Shown here: one piece after another, positions 1 through 8,728 of the stretch
Layout: every line of letters begins with the position of its first letter
Position numbering within the stretch: the stretch's first letter is position 1
Assembly: GCA_963691885.1 (NCBI GenBank)
Contig: OY829843.1
Span: 3,906,001-3,970,000 of the forward strand
Reading direction: 5' to 3'
Source of the DNA: G963691885 sp963691885
Lineage (GTDB): Bacteria; Pseudomonadota; Alphaproteobacteria; UBA8366; Aestuariispiraceae
Length of the DNA: 64,000 bases
Position numbers and translations under genes: made by a program
Notes under the pieces: generated by a model
What the model saw: only the letters and a program-made list of their open reading frames with translations
Told to the model about the DNA's origin: nothing
Databases searched by the model: none

Positions 1-2772
1 CAGAGAGCGTGATCGACAGGCTCTCGGACCCGTCTGTGTCTGTCAGGGCGGAGGAGATATCGAGTGCAATCGCGGTATCCTGATCGCCAGCCGCAGCGCC
101 CAGTGTCAGGGTCGGTGCATCGGCATCGCCCGTGACAGCAACATCAATACTGTCGGAGACTGTGGCGGTATCGCCAGAGACATCGTCGGTCGTGGTGACC
201 GAGACACCGAGTGAGAAGTCGGCAGAGGAATCTGCCGGCGGTGTGATGGTGAGGCCATCCAGGTCAGCCACAGTGAGTGTCACCGTGCCATCGCCATTAT
301 CCGTACCGGCGGAGAGTGTTGCGCCGGTGGGCACACCGCTGATGGTGATGGAGGCTGTATCGGACCCTTCAACACCGGTGACGTCAATGTTGAGCGCAAT
401 GGCCGTGTCTTCAGTCCCGGCGGCATCGGAGGCGGTCAGGGTGGCTTCAGCCGCCGTGCCGGTCACATCGACATCGATTGTGCCGGTGGTTGTTGCGGTG
501 TCGCCATCAGCCTCAGTGCTGGTCGCGGTGACTGTCAGCGTGAAGTCAGTAACAGAGTCCGCAGGCGGTGTGATTGTCAGACCGGCCAGATCATCAGCGG
601 TCAATGTGACCGTGCCATCACCATTATCGGTGCCAGCCGAGACTGTTGCGCCGTTTGGTACGCCAGAGAGCGTGATCGACAGGCTCTCGGACCCGTCTGT
701 GTCTGTCAGGGCGGAGGAGATATCGAGTGCAATCGCCGTATCCTGGTCGCCAGCGGCAGCACCCAGTGTCAGGGTTGGTGCATCGGCATCGCCCGTGACA
801 GCGACATCAATACTGTCGGAGACTGTGGCGGTATCGCCAGAGACATCGTCGGTCGTGGTGACCGAGACACCGAGTGAGAAGTCGGCAGAGGAATCTGTCG
901 GCGGTGTGATGGTGAGGCCATCCAGGTCAGCCACAGTGAGTGTCACCGTGCCATCGCCATTATCCGTACCATTGGAAAGGGTTGCGCCGGTGGGAACACC
1001 GCTGATGGTGATGGAGGCTGTATCCGACCCTTCAACACCGGTGACGTCAATGTTGAGCGCAATGGCCGTGTCTTCAGTCCCGGCGGCATCGGAGGCGGTC
1101 AGGGTGGCTTCAGCCGCCGTGCCGGTCACATCGACATCGATTGTGCCGGTGGTGGTTGCGGTATCGCCATCAGCCTCAGTACTGGTGGCGGTCACGGTCA
1201 GCGTGAAGTCGGCGACAGAATCCGCAGGCGGCGTGATCGTCAGGCCCGCCAGATCATCGGCGGTCAGTGTCACGGTGCCATCACCATTGTCGGTGCCCGC
1301 AGAGACGGTTGCGCCAGAAGGAACACCGCTCAGCGTGATCGACAGGCTCTCGGAACCGTCTGTATCGGTGAGGGCGGAGGAGATATCGAGCGCAATCGCC
1401 GTATCCTGGTCGCCAGCGGCAGCACCCAGTGTCAGGGTTGGTGCATCGGCATCGCCCGTGACAGCGACATCAATACTGTCGGAGACTGTGGCGGTATCGC
1501 CAGAGACATCGTCGGTCGTGGTGACCGAGACACCGAGTGAGAAGTCGGCGGAGGAATCTGTCGGCGGTGTGATGGTGAGGCCATCCAGGTCAGCCACAGT
1601 GAGTGTCACCGTGCCATCGCCATTATCCGTACCGGCGGAGAGTGTTGCCCCGGTGGGAACACCGCTGATGGTGATGGAGGCTGTATCGGACCCTTCAACA
1701 CCGGTGACGTCAATGTTGAGTGCAATGGCCGTGTCTTCAGTCCCGGCTGCATCAGAGGCGGTCAGGGTGGCTTCTGCTGCGGTGCCCGTCACATCCACAT
1801 CAATTGTGCCGGTGGTGGTGGCTGTGTCGCCATCAGCCTCAGTGCTGGTCGCGGTGACTGTCAGCGTGAAGTCGGCAACAGAGTCCGAAGGCGGTGTGAT
1901 TGTCAGACCGGCCAGATCATCAGCGGTCAATGTGACCGTGCCATCACCATTATCGGTGCCCGCAGAGACGGTTGCGCCGTTCGGTACGCCAGAGAGCGTG
2001 ATCGACAGGCTCTCGGACCCGTCTGTGTCTGTCAGGGCGGAGGAGATATCGAGTGCAATCGCGGTATCCTGATCGCCAGCCGCAGCGCCCAGTGTCAGGG
2101 TCGGTGCATCGGCATCGCCCGTGACAGCAACATCAATACTGTCGGAGACTGTGGCGGTATCGCCAGAGACATCGTCGGTCGTGGTGACCGAGACACCGAG
2201 TGAGAAGTCGGCAGAGGAATCTGCCGGCGGTGTGATGGTGAGGCCATCCAGGTCAGCCACAGTGAGTGTCACCGTGCCATCGCCATTATCCGTACCGGCG
2301 GAGAGTGTTGCGCCGGTGGGCACACCGCTGATGGTGATGGAGGCTGTATCGGACCCTTCAACACCGGTGACGTCAATGTTGAGCGCAATGGCCGTGTCTT
2401 CAGTCCCGGCGGCATCGGAGGCGGTCAGGGTGGCTTCAGCCGCCGTGCCGGTCACATCGACATCGATTGTGCCGGTGGTTGTTGCGGTGTCGCCATCAGC
2501 CTCAGTGCTGGTCGCGGTGACTGTCAGCGTGAAGTCAGTAACAGAGTCCGCAGGCGGTGTGATCGTCAGACCGGCCAGGTCATCGGCGGTCAATGTGACC
2601 GTGCCATCACCATTATCGGTGCCAGCCGAGACTGTTGCGCCGTTTGGTACGCCAGAGAGCGTGATCGACAGGCTCTCGGACCCGTCTGTGTCTGTCAGGG
2701 CGGAGGAGATATCGAGTGCAATCGCGGTATCCTGATCGCCAGCCGCAGCGCCCAGTGTCAGGGTCGGTGCAT
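1..2772. repeat. 663-bp tandem repeat array inside the adhesin gene
   Basis: The marker GATCGACAGGCTCTCGGA recurs at 674, 1337, 2000 and 2663, and the same phase is present at the left edge, so the period is exactly 663 bp (221 codons). Each unit encodes two different cadherin-like modules of about 110 residues. Units differ by scattered substitutions, often synonymous. Similarity stops near 2772, where module sequences become diverged. The array runs off the left edge, so copy number is unknown (at least four). Confidence 0.95.
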
Positions 2773-5566
2773 CCGCGACACCCGTCAGTGTAATGTCGAG
2801 TGTTTCAGTGACGGTTGCTGTGTCGCCACTCTCGCTGTCGGTCGTGGTGACGGAAACCGTAAGGGTGAAATCGTCTGCGCTGTCAGCCGTAGGCGAGAGA
2901 ATAAGACCGTCAAGCTGAGCCGTGGTCAGTGTCCAGGTGCCGTCACCATTGTCGATACCGGCCGAAAGTGTGGCGCCATCTGGCATGCCAGCGACCGTGA
3001 TAGACGCAGTATCGGAGCCCTCGAGGCCGGAGATGTCGATGGTAAGGGGCCAGTCCTGATCTTCAAGACCACCGGTGCCCGCAAGGGTAAGCGAGGCCTC
3101 TGCGGCTGTCCCGGTTACGTCGACGTCAATTGTACCGATTGTTGAAGCGGTATCCCCATCAATTTCCGTGCTGGTCGCCGTCACGGTCAGGGTGAAATCT
3201 TCAACTGAGTCAGCCGGTGGGGTTATGGTCAGACCGGCCAGATCATCGGCGGTTAATGTGACTGTGCCATCGCCATTATCGGTGCCGGCAGACACAACAG
3301 CGCCGTCTGGAACGCCACTCAGGGTGAGGGAGAGTGTTTCTGAGCCATCCGTGTCGGTAAGTGCAGCAGAGATATCGAGCGCAATCGCTGTGTCTTCATC
3401 GCCAGCCGCGTCTGAAACGGTCAGGGTCGGTGCTTCAGCAATCACATCAAGCTCACGCGGCGTACCGTCGACGATCAGCGAAACGCCTTCGATGCCGGAC
3501 AGTTCCAGCTGCAGATTGTCGAGCGTCAGCGTGCCAACGGAACCACCTTCGATGTAGAGCTGCAATTCCCGAAGATCTGAGAGGATATCCGGGTCGCTGT
3601 ATTCTGCACTGGTCAGATCGAGTTGCAGCGTATCTGCACCTTCGCCACCAATCAGCGTGTCAAAATCATCATCGGCATTAAGACCAGTCTGAATGATCAG
3701 GTCATCGCCATCGCCGCCAAGGACCACGTCACTGCCAGCCCCACCGGTGAGAGTGTCGTCGCCATCCTGACCGTCAAGCACGTCGTCGCCGGCCAGGTTG
3801 GTTTCGTCCACCGTGATATCGATAATGGCGGAATCGGTATTCTGGGAGGTGAAACCGCTGTCAGGGTCTGTTTCTGTGACGGTTGCGGTGACATTGATCT
3901 GGAAATCGGGTGTGCCCGGCGGAACGACCAGGGTCAGGCTGGCGGCTTCGTCAGGGGTGAGGGTGACCGTGCCGTCATCTTCAACGATCCCGGCCGAGAG
4001 TGTTGCGCCATCCGGAAGGTTCGAGAGTGAGAAGGAGAGCGCGCCTTGTCCCTCAAAAGCTGCAGCAAGATTGAGCTCTGCAGCAATGGGGGCGGTGCTG
4101 TCGCCATCGCCTGTGATCGTATCATTGCCATCGCTGCCAGTCAGGATATCGCTGCCGCCTGCGCCAACCAGGGTGCCTGCCTCGGTCGCGGTGATGGTTT
4201 CATCTGTGTTATCTGAGCTGAAAGCCGTAACATCTGAGGTCACCGTCAGATCCGGTGCGTCTGCAACGCTGGTGACGATGACCGGTACGATCGCCGTCGA
4301 TGTCGCCGTATCGCCATTGGACTCAGTCGCAGTCACATTCACGGTGAGTGAGAAATCCTCGCCAGAATTCGCTGGCGGGGTAATGGTCAGCCCGTCGAGA
4401 TCAGCTTCGGTCAGGGTGTATGTGCCGTCCCCGTTATCGATGCCAGCCGAGAGAACAGCCCCGTTTGGTACATCAGCAATTGTGATGCTGAGCGTTTCCG
4501 ATCCGTCCGTATCGGTCAGAGCGGCTTCGATCGAGAGTGCGATGGCTGTGTCTTCCAAACCAACACCGACAGAGGCCTCTACCGTCGGCGTGTTGGCAAC
4601 ACCCGTTACCTCAATCGCAATGGTCCGCGTGACAGAGGCCGTATCTTCGACCGACCCGTCGGCCGCAAGTTCTTGCGAAATAGCGGTTACGACGAGGGTA
4701 AAGTCTTGATCATCGAAAGGGGCTGGGTTTACGGTGATTTCGCGCAGGTCATCGGGGGTGACGGTGACTGTTCCGTCGTCATTGACAATACCTGCAGAGA
4801 GGCTGGCCCCCTCCGGCAAACCTGCGACGCGGACAGAGAGGGTTTCCGACCCGTCGGTGTCTGACAGGTTGGCCAGTATATCGAGTGCTATATTGCCGCC
4901 TTCGGACCCGGTGGCCGTGCCCGTCAGGATGAGTTCGGGTGCAGCAGCAATTGTGTCGGGGATGAGAATTTCATCTTCTGAAACAGTAACAGGCTCACCC
5001 AAACCGTCCGTTTCATCCAACCGTTGAAATGGGCGCAATTGGTCAAATTCGTCCAGACCCACCAAGCGGTTGGCAAATTGGGCGTCGAAACTGACCTGCT
5101 CGCCCCGCTCATTGAGGAATGTTGCGGAGGCACCCGGGCGTGCAGCGCCCCCCAGATCTTCAACTTCAAGACGGGTGAAGCCGCTCTGCGGGATCGCCGC
5201 CAATGCTGAAAGGCCATCCTGACCTGATGCGGTTTCACGGTCGTTAAGCGTGTCTGCGAGGTCTTCAATGCGGCTGCCAAGTTCAAGCAGGTCAATCGGG
5301 TCATTCAGTGTCCCGTCCTGCAACATGATTTGAAGCAGCACGCCATTGCTCATCGCATCTACGAAGTTTTCGAAAATATGGGTTGTGCCATTTTCGTCGA
5401 TGATCAGCAGATCATGGTCTGTCGAGATGATGGATTGAGCCTTCTCAGGATCGAAGGCGAGTTCCATGACCCCGTTCGCAGTGGCGAGGGGATCGAAGGC
5501 ATCGATGACAATATCTTCAGCCGGGAGGTTGGAGGCCGGATTGTTAGGATCGATTTCATTGGTCAT
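1..5566 (-). CDS. Giant repeat-rich secreted adhesin (5' part; gene continues past the left edge)
   Basis: An open minus-strand frame starts at ATG 5566 and has no stop before the edge, giving about 1855 residues. There is no Sec signal. The unique N-terminus (residues 1-200) is acidic. It is followed by roughly 110-residue cadherin/VCBS-like modules that repeat the theme 'DTDGSETLS...GAxLSAGxDNGDGTxTLT...LTITPPADS'. Glycine/aspartate nonapeptides of the RTX calcium-binding type lie near residues 455-485 and 585-660. From about residue 934 onward the protein is a tandem array of 221-residue units. The composition is strongly Asp/Thr/Ala/Gly-rich, with almost no Cys or Lys. This architecture is that of type I-secreted biofilm or surface adhesins; the C-terminal secretion signal would lie outside the window. 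No secretion genes are adjacent on the right. The adhesin class is well supported; the ligand is unknown. Confidence 0.85.
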   Translation of the reverse strand, partial: MTNEIDPNNPASNLPAEDIVIDAFDPLATANGVMELAFDPEKAQSIISTDHDLLIIDENGTTHIFENFVDAMSNGVLLQIMLQDGTLNDPIDLLELGSRIEDLADTLNDRETASGQDGLSALAAIPQSGFTRLEVEDLGGAARPGASATFLNERGEQVSFDAQFANRLVGLDEFDQLRPFQRLDETDGLGEPVTVSEDEILIPDTIAAAPELILTGTATGSEGGNIALDILANLSDTDGSETLSVRVAGLPEGASLSAGIVNDDGTVTVTPDDLREITVNPAPFDDQDFTLVVTAISQELAADGSVEDTASVTRTIAIEVTGVANTPTVEASVGVGLEDTAIALSIEAALTDTDGSETLSITIADVPNGAVLSAGIDNGDGTYTLTEADLDGLTITPPANSGEDFSLTVNVTATESNGDTATSTAIVPVIVTSVADAPDLTVTSDVTAFSSDNTDETITATEAGTLVGAGGSDILTGSDGNDTITGDGDSTAPIAAELNLAAAFEGQGALSFSLSNLPDGATLSAGIVEDDGTVTLTPDEAASLTLVVPPGTPDFQINVTATVTETDPDSGFTSQNTDSAIIDITVDETNLAGDDVLDGQDGDDTLTGGAGSDVVLGGDGDDLIIQTGLNADDDFDTLIGGEGADTLQLDLTSAEYSDPDILSDLRELQLYIEGGSVGTLTLDNLQLELSGIEGVSLIVDGTPRELDVIAEAPTLTVSDAAGDEDTAIALDISAALTDTDGSETLSLTLSGVPDGAVVSAGTDNGDGTVTLTADDLAGLTITPPADSVEDFTLTVTATSTEIDGDTASTIGTIDVDVTGTAAEASLTLAGTGGLEDQDWPLTIDISGLEGSDTASITVAGMPDGATLSAGIDNGDGTWTLTTAQLDGLILSPTADSADDFTLTVSVTTTDSESGDTATVTETLDITLTGVADAPTLTLGAAAGDQDTAIALDISSALTDTDGSESLSITLSGVPNGATVSAGTDNGDGTVTLTADDLAGLTITPPADSVTDFTLTVTATSTEADGDTATTTGTIDVDVTGTAAEATLTASDAAGTEDTAIALNIDVTGVEGSDTASITISGVPTGATLSAGTDNGDGTVTLTVADLDGLTITPPADSSADFSLGVSVTTTDDVSGDTATVSDSIDVAVTGDADAPTLTLGAAAGDQDTAIALDISSALTDTDGSESLSITLSGVPNGATVSAGTDNGDGTVTLTADDLAGLTITPPSDSVADFTLTVTATSTEADGDTATTTGTIDVDVTGTAAEATLTASDAAGTEDTAIALNIDVTGVEGSDTASITISGVPTGATLSAGTDNGDGTVTLTVADLDGLTITPPTDSSADFSLGVSVTTTDDVSGDTATVSDSIDVAVTGDADAPTLTLGAAAGDQDTAIALDISSALTDTDGSESLSITLSGVPSGATVSAGTDNGDGTVTLTADDLAGLTITPPADSVADFTLTVTATSTEADGDTATTTGTIDVDVTGTAAEATLTASDAAGTEDTAIALNIDVTGVEGSDTASITISGVPTGATLSNGTDNGDGTVTLTVADLDGLTITPPTDSSADFSLGVSVTTTDDVSGDTATVSDSIDVAVTGDADAPTLTLGAAAGDQDTAIALDISSALTDTDGSESLSITLSGVPNGATVSAGTDNGDGTVTLTADDLAGLTITPPADSVTDFTLTVTATSTEADGDTATTTGTIDVDVTGTAAEATLTASDAAGTEDTAIALNIDVTGVEGSDTASITISGVPTGATLSAGTDNGDGTVTLTVADLDGLTITPPADSSADFSLGVSVTTTDDVSGDTATVSDSIDVAVTGDADAPTLTLGAAAGDQDTAIALDISSALTDTDGSESLSITLS

Positions 5567-5776
5567 GAGACTTGCCTTTGTTTGAATGGCCGGGGAGATA
5601 TCCGGCAAATTTAATTAAGAAGATAATTATATACGGCTGTTCACAGATGCCAGAATAAACGCCATTTTCATGGTTATTTAGCTAAATTAACTATAAATAT
5701 TTACAAAAATTATAGATAAACTGCAGAGAAACGAGGTGAAGTTTGAGAGGGTAAAAGCCGCCACACAATAAAAAAA

Positions 5777-5798
5777 TGGGGTGGTCGAAACCACCCCA
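5777..5798 (-). terminator. Rho-independent terminator of metY
   Basis: A perfect 9-bp stem (TGGGGTGGT / ACCACCCCA) with a CGAA tetraloop is followed, on the minus strand, by a run of seven T residues. It sits 44 nt beyond the metY stop codon and separates metY from the adhesin gene, which is transcribed in the same direction. Confidence 0.85.
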
Positions 5799-5841
5799 GT
5801 AACAGAGATATGAACTGTTTAAACTACTGATATCAATCGAA

Positions 5842-7140
5842 TTACTGCTGCGACGTGGTCAGTGCTTGCGACAGATCTGCAAGTATGTCGTCAATATGTT
5901 CGATGCCGATGGACAGTCTCACATAGCTCTCGGTAACGCCGCTTGCTTCCTGTTCTTCGGCGTTCAGCTGAGAGTGGGTCGTTGTCGCCGGATGGATGGC
6001 CAGAGAGCGCGCATCGCCGATATTGGCCACATGATAGAAGAGTTTCAGCGCATCAATGAAAGCTGCCCCGGCGGCTTTTCCGCCCTTAATGTGGAAGCCG
6101 ACGAGGGCCCCGTTTCCGCCAGGCATATAGGCATCGGCCCGTCGACGTTCCTCACCGCTTGATAGAGACGGGTGGATAACACTTTCAACCGCGTCATTGT
6201 CGTTGAGGAAGGCGGCGACCGCATCACCATTCCGGGTGTGCTCGCGAATCCGAAGCGGCAGCGTTTCAAGGCCCTGAATGAACTGGAAAGCGTTGAACGG
6301 ACTCATCGCCGAACCAAGATCCCTCAAGAGGGTGACACGGGCTTTGATGATATAGGCGATGGGGCCGAGCGGTTTTACCGCCTCCGTCCAGATCGCACCG
6401 TGATAGCTGGGATCCGGTTCGTTTAGATAGGGCTGGCGCGCCTTGTGATCTTCCCAGGGGAAGGTGCCACTATCGACGATCAATCCCCCAATTGAGGTCC
6501 CGTGGCCGCCAATATATTTGGTGGTAGAATAGATGATGACGGCTGCGCCGTGATCGAAGGGGCGGGAAAGCAGGGGGGCGGCGGTGTTGTCGACGATTAG
6601 GGGAATGCCGTTTTCCCGGCCAATGCTGGCAACCTCACCAATCGGGAAGACGCGCAATTTCGGGTTAGGCAGGGTTTCTGCATAATAGGCGCGGGTCTTG
6701 TCGTCCGTAGCACGACGGAAATTCTCGGGGTCCGAAGGGTCCACGAAGCGCACTTCAATCCCCTGATCTTTGAGCGTATTGGCGAAGAGATTCCAGGTGC
6801 CACCATACAAGTCGGTCGAGCTGACAATATTGTCACCGGCTTTGGCGATATTCTGGATTGCGATGGCACTGGCGGCCTGACCGGACGATACAGCCAGTGC
6901 CGCAACACCGCCTTCCAGCGCCGCAACGCGTTTTTCCAGCACGTCCAGCGTCGGGTTCATAATCCGCGTGTAAATGTTGCCCAGTTCTTGAAGCGCGAAG
7001 AGGTTTTGGGCGTGTTGGGCACTATCAAACTGATAGGATGTGGTTTGATAAATCGGCACTGCTACTGAATTGGTTGCCGGATCGGCGCGATAACCAGCAT
7101 GCAGGGCAATGGTTTCCGGGTTTTGAAAAGCGTCGCTCAC
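5842..7140 (-). CDS. metY: O-acetylhomoserine sulfhydrylase (PLP-dependent)
   Basis: This is a Cys/Met-metabolism PLP enzyme that forms homocysteine (or methionine) from O-acetylhomoserine and sulfide or methanethiol in the cytoplasm. The 432-residue length fits the MetY branch rather than the shorter MetB/MetC enzymes. Visible signatures are the N-terminal 'HAGYRADPATNSVAVPIYQT', the cofactor aspartate in IVDNT (D184) and the PLP lysine in STTKYIGGHG (K208). I chose GTG 7140 because AAGGAG lies 6 nt upstream; an ATG 42 nt further upstream has no such site. Methionine control is supported by the leader, which carries two SAM-II-like aptamers and a terminator. It is monocistronic, with its own terminator downstream. 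An O-succinylhomoserine specificity cannot be excluded. Confidence 0.92.
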   Translation of the reverse strand: MSDAFQNPETIALHAGYRADPATNSVAVPIYQTTSYQFDSAQHAQNLFALQELGNIYTRIMNPTLDVLEKRVAALEGGVAALAVSSGQAASAIAIQNIAKAGDNIVSSTDLYGGTWNLFANTLKDQGIEVRFVDPSDPENFRRATDDKTRAYYAETLPNPKLRVFPIGEVASIGRENGIPLIVDNTAAPLLSRPFDHGAAVIIYSTTKYIGGHGTSIGGLIVDSGTFPWEDHKARQPYLNEPDPSYHGAIWTEAVKPLGPIAYIIKARVTLLRDLGSAMSPFNAFQFIQGLETLPLRIREHTRNGDAVAAFLNDNDAVESVIHPSLSSGEERRRADAYMPGGNGALVGFHIKGGKAAGAAFIDALKLFYHVANIGDARSLAIHPATTTHSQLNAEEQEASGVTESYVRLSIGIEHIDDILADLSQALTTSQQ

Positions 7141-7189
7141 AGGACTCTCCTTAATCGTGTTTACATTTCGAAGAGGGTCCACGTCGCCG

Positions 7190-7245
7190 TGTCGCTTTAG
7201 CAGTTGGTAACGCGGAGCAAGCTGACCCTCAAATCACCGCGGACG
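7190..7245 (-). promoter_or_regulatory. SAM-II-like riboswitch aptamer, proximal copy in the metY leader
   Basis: Read on the minus strand, the P1 arms CGCGG (7237-7241) and CCGCG (7211-7215) bracket TGATTTG and GCTTGC (7217-7222). They are followed by GCTAAAGC (7194-7201). This order (P1, UGAUUUG, GCUUGC, P1', then CUAAAG) is the conserved skeleton of the alphaproteobacterial SAM-II aptamer found before met genes. It ends about 42 nt before the metY Shine-Dalgarno. GAGGGTC in its loop is perfectly complementary to GACCCTC at 7173-7179, a possible switching helix. Confidence 0.75.
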
Positions 7246-7301
7246 CTTCGCAGAAACGCCAAACCTGACGCCGATCGGAGATAGATGCAGGGATAAAGAC
7301 G

Positions 7302-7333
7302 AAAAAACCGCCTTCCGTTTCAAGAAAGGCGGT
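7302..7333 (-). terminator. Intrinsic terminator within the metY leader
   Basis: On the minus strand an 8-bp stem AAGGCGGT-reading hairpin (arms 7326-7333 and 7307-7314) is followed by TTTTTT (7302-7307). No gene lies upstream on this strand, so it terminates the leader transcript itself. It lies between the two SAM-II-like aptamers and is probably the expression platform of the distal one. Confidence 0.8.
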
Positions 7334-7361
7334 AACAGGGTCGAAGGGGGGTACCCTTTGA

Positions 7362-7420
7362 AACCCGCTTTAGCCATTCTTATATAGCGCCTGCAAGCTA
7401 GGTCTCAAAAGAGCGCTGTT
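7362..7420 (-). promoter_or_regulatory. SAM-II/SAM-V-like riboswitch aptamer, distal copy in the metY leader
   Basis: Minus-strand P1 arms AGCGC (7413-7417) and GCGCT (7386-7390) enclose GCTTGC (7393-7398), and GCTAAAG follows at 7368-7374. This matches the layout of the proximal aptamer, although the UGAUUUG box is diverged (UCUUUUGAG). A TGCTAAATA extended -10 element (7424-7429 plus upstream TGC) would put transcription start at about 7417, exactly at the first P1 arm. The leader terminator follows 30 nt downstream. Family membership is inferred from the conserved blocks. Confidence 0.6.
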
Positions 7421-7549
7421 CGTTATTTAGCACAGAGACCCGGAAAAACAAACAATTGTTGGAATTCATTTCATGAGCACCCGGGAGCGCTTGTTGACTG
7501 ACAGCGAACGGTGCCTAAACTCCGGCACGGCCACGACAGAATTCCGGGG

Positions 7550-8701
7550 ATGATGATGAACTTTGAGCTTGGGGAAGAACAAGTTGCCTTTCAGGACTTG
7601 GCCCGTGATTTTGCTCAAGCTGAAATGGCCCCTTTCGCCGCTGATTGGGATGGAAAGAACACTTTTCCCGTTGAATGCCTGCAAAAGGCCGCGGCGCTTG
7701 GTTTTGCAGGCCTCTATTGTCAGGATACCTATGGCGGAACCGGATTAAGCCGGTTCGATGCGGCGCTGATCTTTGAAGAACTTGCGGCGGCCTGTCCCTC
7801 AACAGCGGCATATATTTCCATCCACAACATGGCAGCCTGGATGATCGATCGTTTTGGTGGCGACGAGCAGCGCGCCAAGTTCCTGCCAGAGCTGATGAGC
7901 ATGCAGAAATTTGCATCCTACTGTCTGACCGAGCCTGGGTCCGGATCTGACGCGGCGAGCCTGAAAACCCGCGCTGAACGCGATGGTGAGTATTATGTGC
8001 TGAATGGAACCAAGGCTTTCATCTCTGGCGGTGGTGCCAGCGATGTCTATGTGACCATGGTCCGAACCGGGGGTGAGGGGCCAGACGGGATCACCTGCCT
8101 GGCGGTTGAGAAAGAGACGCCCGGCCTGAGTTTCGGTGCCCAGGAGCGCAAGTTGGGTTGGCATTCCCAGCCAACCGCGATGGTGATTTTCGAGGATGCC
8201 CGTGTCCCGGTTGCAAACCGGATCGGGGATGAAGGGCAGGGCTTCCGCATTGCCATGAAAGGCCTGGATGGTGGTCGCATCAATATTGGTGCCTGTTCGA
8301 TTGGGGGGGCGCGTGCGGCGCTGGAGACAGCCCTGACTTATACGGGGGAACGCAAGCAGTTTGGCCGCTCCCTGGATCAGTTTCAGGCATTGCAGTTTCG
8401 CATGGCCGATATGGCGACCGAGCTGGAAGCCGCCAGGATGATGATCCAAAAGGCGGCCTGGATGCTGGACCGGGGCGACCCGGCTGCCACACGGCAGGCT
8501 GCAATGGCGAAACGTTTTGCGACCGATGCCGGTTTTGATATCTGCAACCAGGCTCTGCAGCTTTTGGGGGGCTATGGCTATCTGCGGGATTATCCGATAG
8601 AGCGCTATTTGCGGGATCTGAGGGTTCATCAAATCCTGGAAGGGACGAATGAGGTTATGCGCCTGATCATCTCCAGATCGATATTGAATGAAAGATCGTA
8701 A
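7550..8701 (+). CDS. Acyl-CoA dehydrogenase, probably isobutyryl-CoA dehydrogenase
   Basis: A 383-residue FAD-dependent acyl-CoA dehydrogenase with the usual N-terminal helical, middle beta (CLTEPGSGSDA) and C-terminal helical (GERKQFGRSLDQFQALQFRMADM) domains. The catalytic-base region 'QILEGTNEVMRLII' has the glutamate at the position used by short-chain and isobutyryl enzymes. The substrate is assigned from context: the next two genes encode the following valine-degradation enzymes with gaps of 27 and 48 nt. It would oxidise isobutyryl-CoA to methacrylyl-CoA and pass electrons to ETF. Three consecutive ATG codons (7550, 7553, 7556) follow CCGGGG; the first is given, and any may be used. 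A short/branched-chain relative is the alternative. Confidence 0.88.
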   Translation: MMMNFELGEEQVAFQDLARDFAQAEMAPFAADWDGKNTFPVECLQKAAALGFAGLYCQDTYGGTGLSRFDAALIFEELAAACPSTAAYISIHNMAAWMIDRFGGDEQRAKFLPELMSMQKFASYCLTEPGSGSDAASLKTRAERDGEYYVLNGTKAFISGGGASDVYVTMVRTGGEGPDGITCLAVEKETPGLSFGAQERKLGWHSQPTAMVIFEDARVPVANRIGDEGQGFRIAMKGLDGGRINIGACSIGGARAALETALTYTGERKQFGRSLDQFQALQFRMADMATELEAARMMIQKAAWMLDRGDPAATRQAAMAKRFATDAGFDICNQALQLLGGYGYLRDYPIERYLRDLRVHQILEGTNEVMRLIISRSILNERS

Positions 8702-8728
8702 GAAGCGATCCGTGTTTGAGGGGGTTCA

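Noticed and set aside
132..2735. Long plus-strand frames (646 and 204 codons) rich in Ser, Val and Pro
   Set aside because: They are antisense to the adhesin repeats on the minus strand and share their 663-bp period. The minus-strand frame gives a coherent cadherin-repeat protein; the plus-strand translation is low-complexity and matches nothing.
1..2772. CRISPR or satellite array
   Set aside because: The 663-bp units are protein-coding without spacers, and the reading frame stays open through every unit.
3075..5614. Further plus-strand frames opposite the adhesin N-terminus
   Set aside because: They overlap the well-formed RTX and cadherin coding sequence on the other strand and lack ribosome sites.
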